Below are positions 6,138 to 6,759 of a stretch of DNA of 6,759 bases, one piece after another. Location: positions 1 to 6,759 of the forward strand of contig JAFGPZ010000059.1 of NCBI GenBank assembly GCA_016935935.1. Direction: 5' to 3'. Origin of the DNA: Deltaproteobacteria bacterium. GTDB lineage: Bacteria > Desulfobacterota > Syntrophia > Syntrophales > UBA2210. Position 1 is the stretch's first letter; every line of letters begins with the position of its first letter. The translations under genes were made by a program, and so were the position numbers. Under the pieces are notes generated by a model that made no database searches, was not told where the DNA came from, and was given only the letters and a program-made list of their open reading frames with translations.

Positions 6138-6759
6138 CGCTCAACCCGGCAACTGACAGGCCATCGCGAGATTGCATTCATGCTAAATGAGTCCCTTCCT
6201 CCCCTTTTTAACAGATTGTCGCCCACAACGGCTATCATGGCAGCATTATCGGTACATAAAACCGGTGGCGGCAAAAAGAGTTCGATGCCCTTTTCTTCTG
6301 CTCTCTCATAAAAGACTCTGCGCAGCCTGCTGTTGGCGGCAACGCCACCTGAAATAACCACCTGTGAAAGAGAAACCTCTTCAGCAGCCTTAAGTGTTTT
6401 TTCAACAAGTACGTCCACTATTGCATCCTGGTAACTTGCCGCGATGTCTGGCAAATCGTCGTCTGTTAAAGGCCCTGACCTTTTTCTCAGATAGTATAAA
6501 AGTGAAGTTTTCAATCCACTGAAACTGAAGTCCAGACTCCCCTTCATCGATCTGGGGAAATCAATCATTGCCGGATTACCCCTCTGTGCCAACTGGTCAA
6601 TCACCATTCCTCCCGGATAGCCAAGCCCCAGCATTTTTGCTCCCTTATCGAAGGCCTCTCCAGCAGCATCATCTTTTGTCTGCCCTAAAACACGCAATAA
6701 CCCGAAATCCTCAACAAGATAGATGTTCGTATGACCACCGGAAACAACAAGGGCCACAA
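6134..6759 (-). CDS. tsaD: tRNA N6-adenosine threonylcarbamoyltransferase TsaD, C-terminal part (5' end outside window)
   Basis: TsaD, with TsaB and TsaE, moves the threonylcarbamoyl group onto A37 of ANN-decoding tRNAs (t6A). About 208 residues of a 330-345-residue protein are present; the N-terminal part with the metal-binding His-x3-His is beyond the right edge. The visible fragment opens with VALVVSGGHT, an ASKHA-fold phosphate motif, followed by DDAAGEAFDKGAKMLGLGYPGG, FSFSGLKTS, SGGVAANSRLR (nucleotide binding) and CTDNAAMIA, whose Asp is the third metal ligand. MNAISRWP near the end is the family's usual C-terminus, so the 3' end is intact. The GTG at 6757 is an internal valine codon, since family members have residues before it; it should not be taken as a start. 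It heads the visible part of the leftward cluster, and its TGA overlaps the next ATG. Confidence 0.96.
   Translation of the reverse strand, partial: VALVVSGGHTNIYLVEDFGLLRVLGQTKDDAAGEAFDKGAKMLGLGYPGGMVIDQLAQRGNPAMIDFPRSMKGSLDFSFSGLKTSLLYYLRKRSGPLTDDDLPDIAASYQDAIVDVLVEKTLKAAEEVSLSQVVISGGVAANSRLRRVFYERAEEKGIELFLPPPVLCTDNAAMIAVVGDNLLKRGGRDSFSMNAISRWPVSCRVER

Overview
The window looks like a bacterial chromosome segment of mid GC content, carrying mostly conserved housekeeping genes. BamD (an outer-membrane assembly lipoprotein) points to a diderm, Gram-negative host. The protein flavour, the tsaD/rsmA/trx/bamD neighbourhood and the dispersed palindromic repeats with GTCATTGCGA ends suggest a deltaproteobacterial (Desulfobacterota, perhaps Syntrophia-like) organism. 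That placement is an inference from gene style; no 16S or other decisive marker is present.

Layout, left to right. 1-1518 (minus strand): the 5' part of mutS, running off the left edge, preceded by a small four-helix membrane protein of the phage-holin-4_2 (YvlD-like) family whose last codons overlap the mutS GTG start. 1519-2185: a 667-base gene-free stretch. Its left half holds an inverted repeat and a weak promoter candidate. Its right half (1868-2131) holds two complete copies and one half copy of a palindromic repeat in which conserved ends flank a hairpin that differs between copies. 2186-3763 (plus strand): the only rightward gene, a 525-residue two-domain protein with an aminoglycoside-phosphotransferase-like kinase half and a P-loop ATPase/kinase half. 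It converges on bamD, and the two stop codons share the palindrome TTAA.

3760-6759 (minus strand): a compact five-gene cluster read right to left: tsaD (5' end beyond the right edge), a DUF2062 membrane protein, rsmA, thioredoxin, bamD. Junctions are overlaps of 4 and 26 bases, a 65-base gap with a good sigma70-type promoter, then a 2-base gap. The cluster joins translation fidelity (t6A tRNA modification, 16S rRNA dimethylation) with thiol redox and outer-membrane protein assembly. It probably forms one or two transcripts, with trxA-bamD able to start from its own promoter.

Most of the window is ordinary core genome. The parts that deserve a second look are the repeat cluster at 1868-2131, the fused kinase/ATPase gene beside it, and the translational coupling of a holin-family membrane protein to mutS. 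I found no CRISPR array, tRNA, rRNA, transposase gene or clear new defence system.
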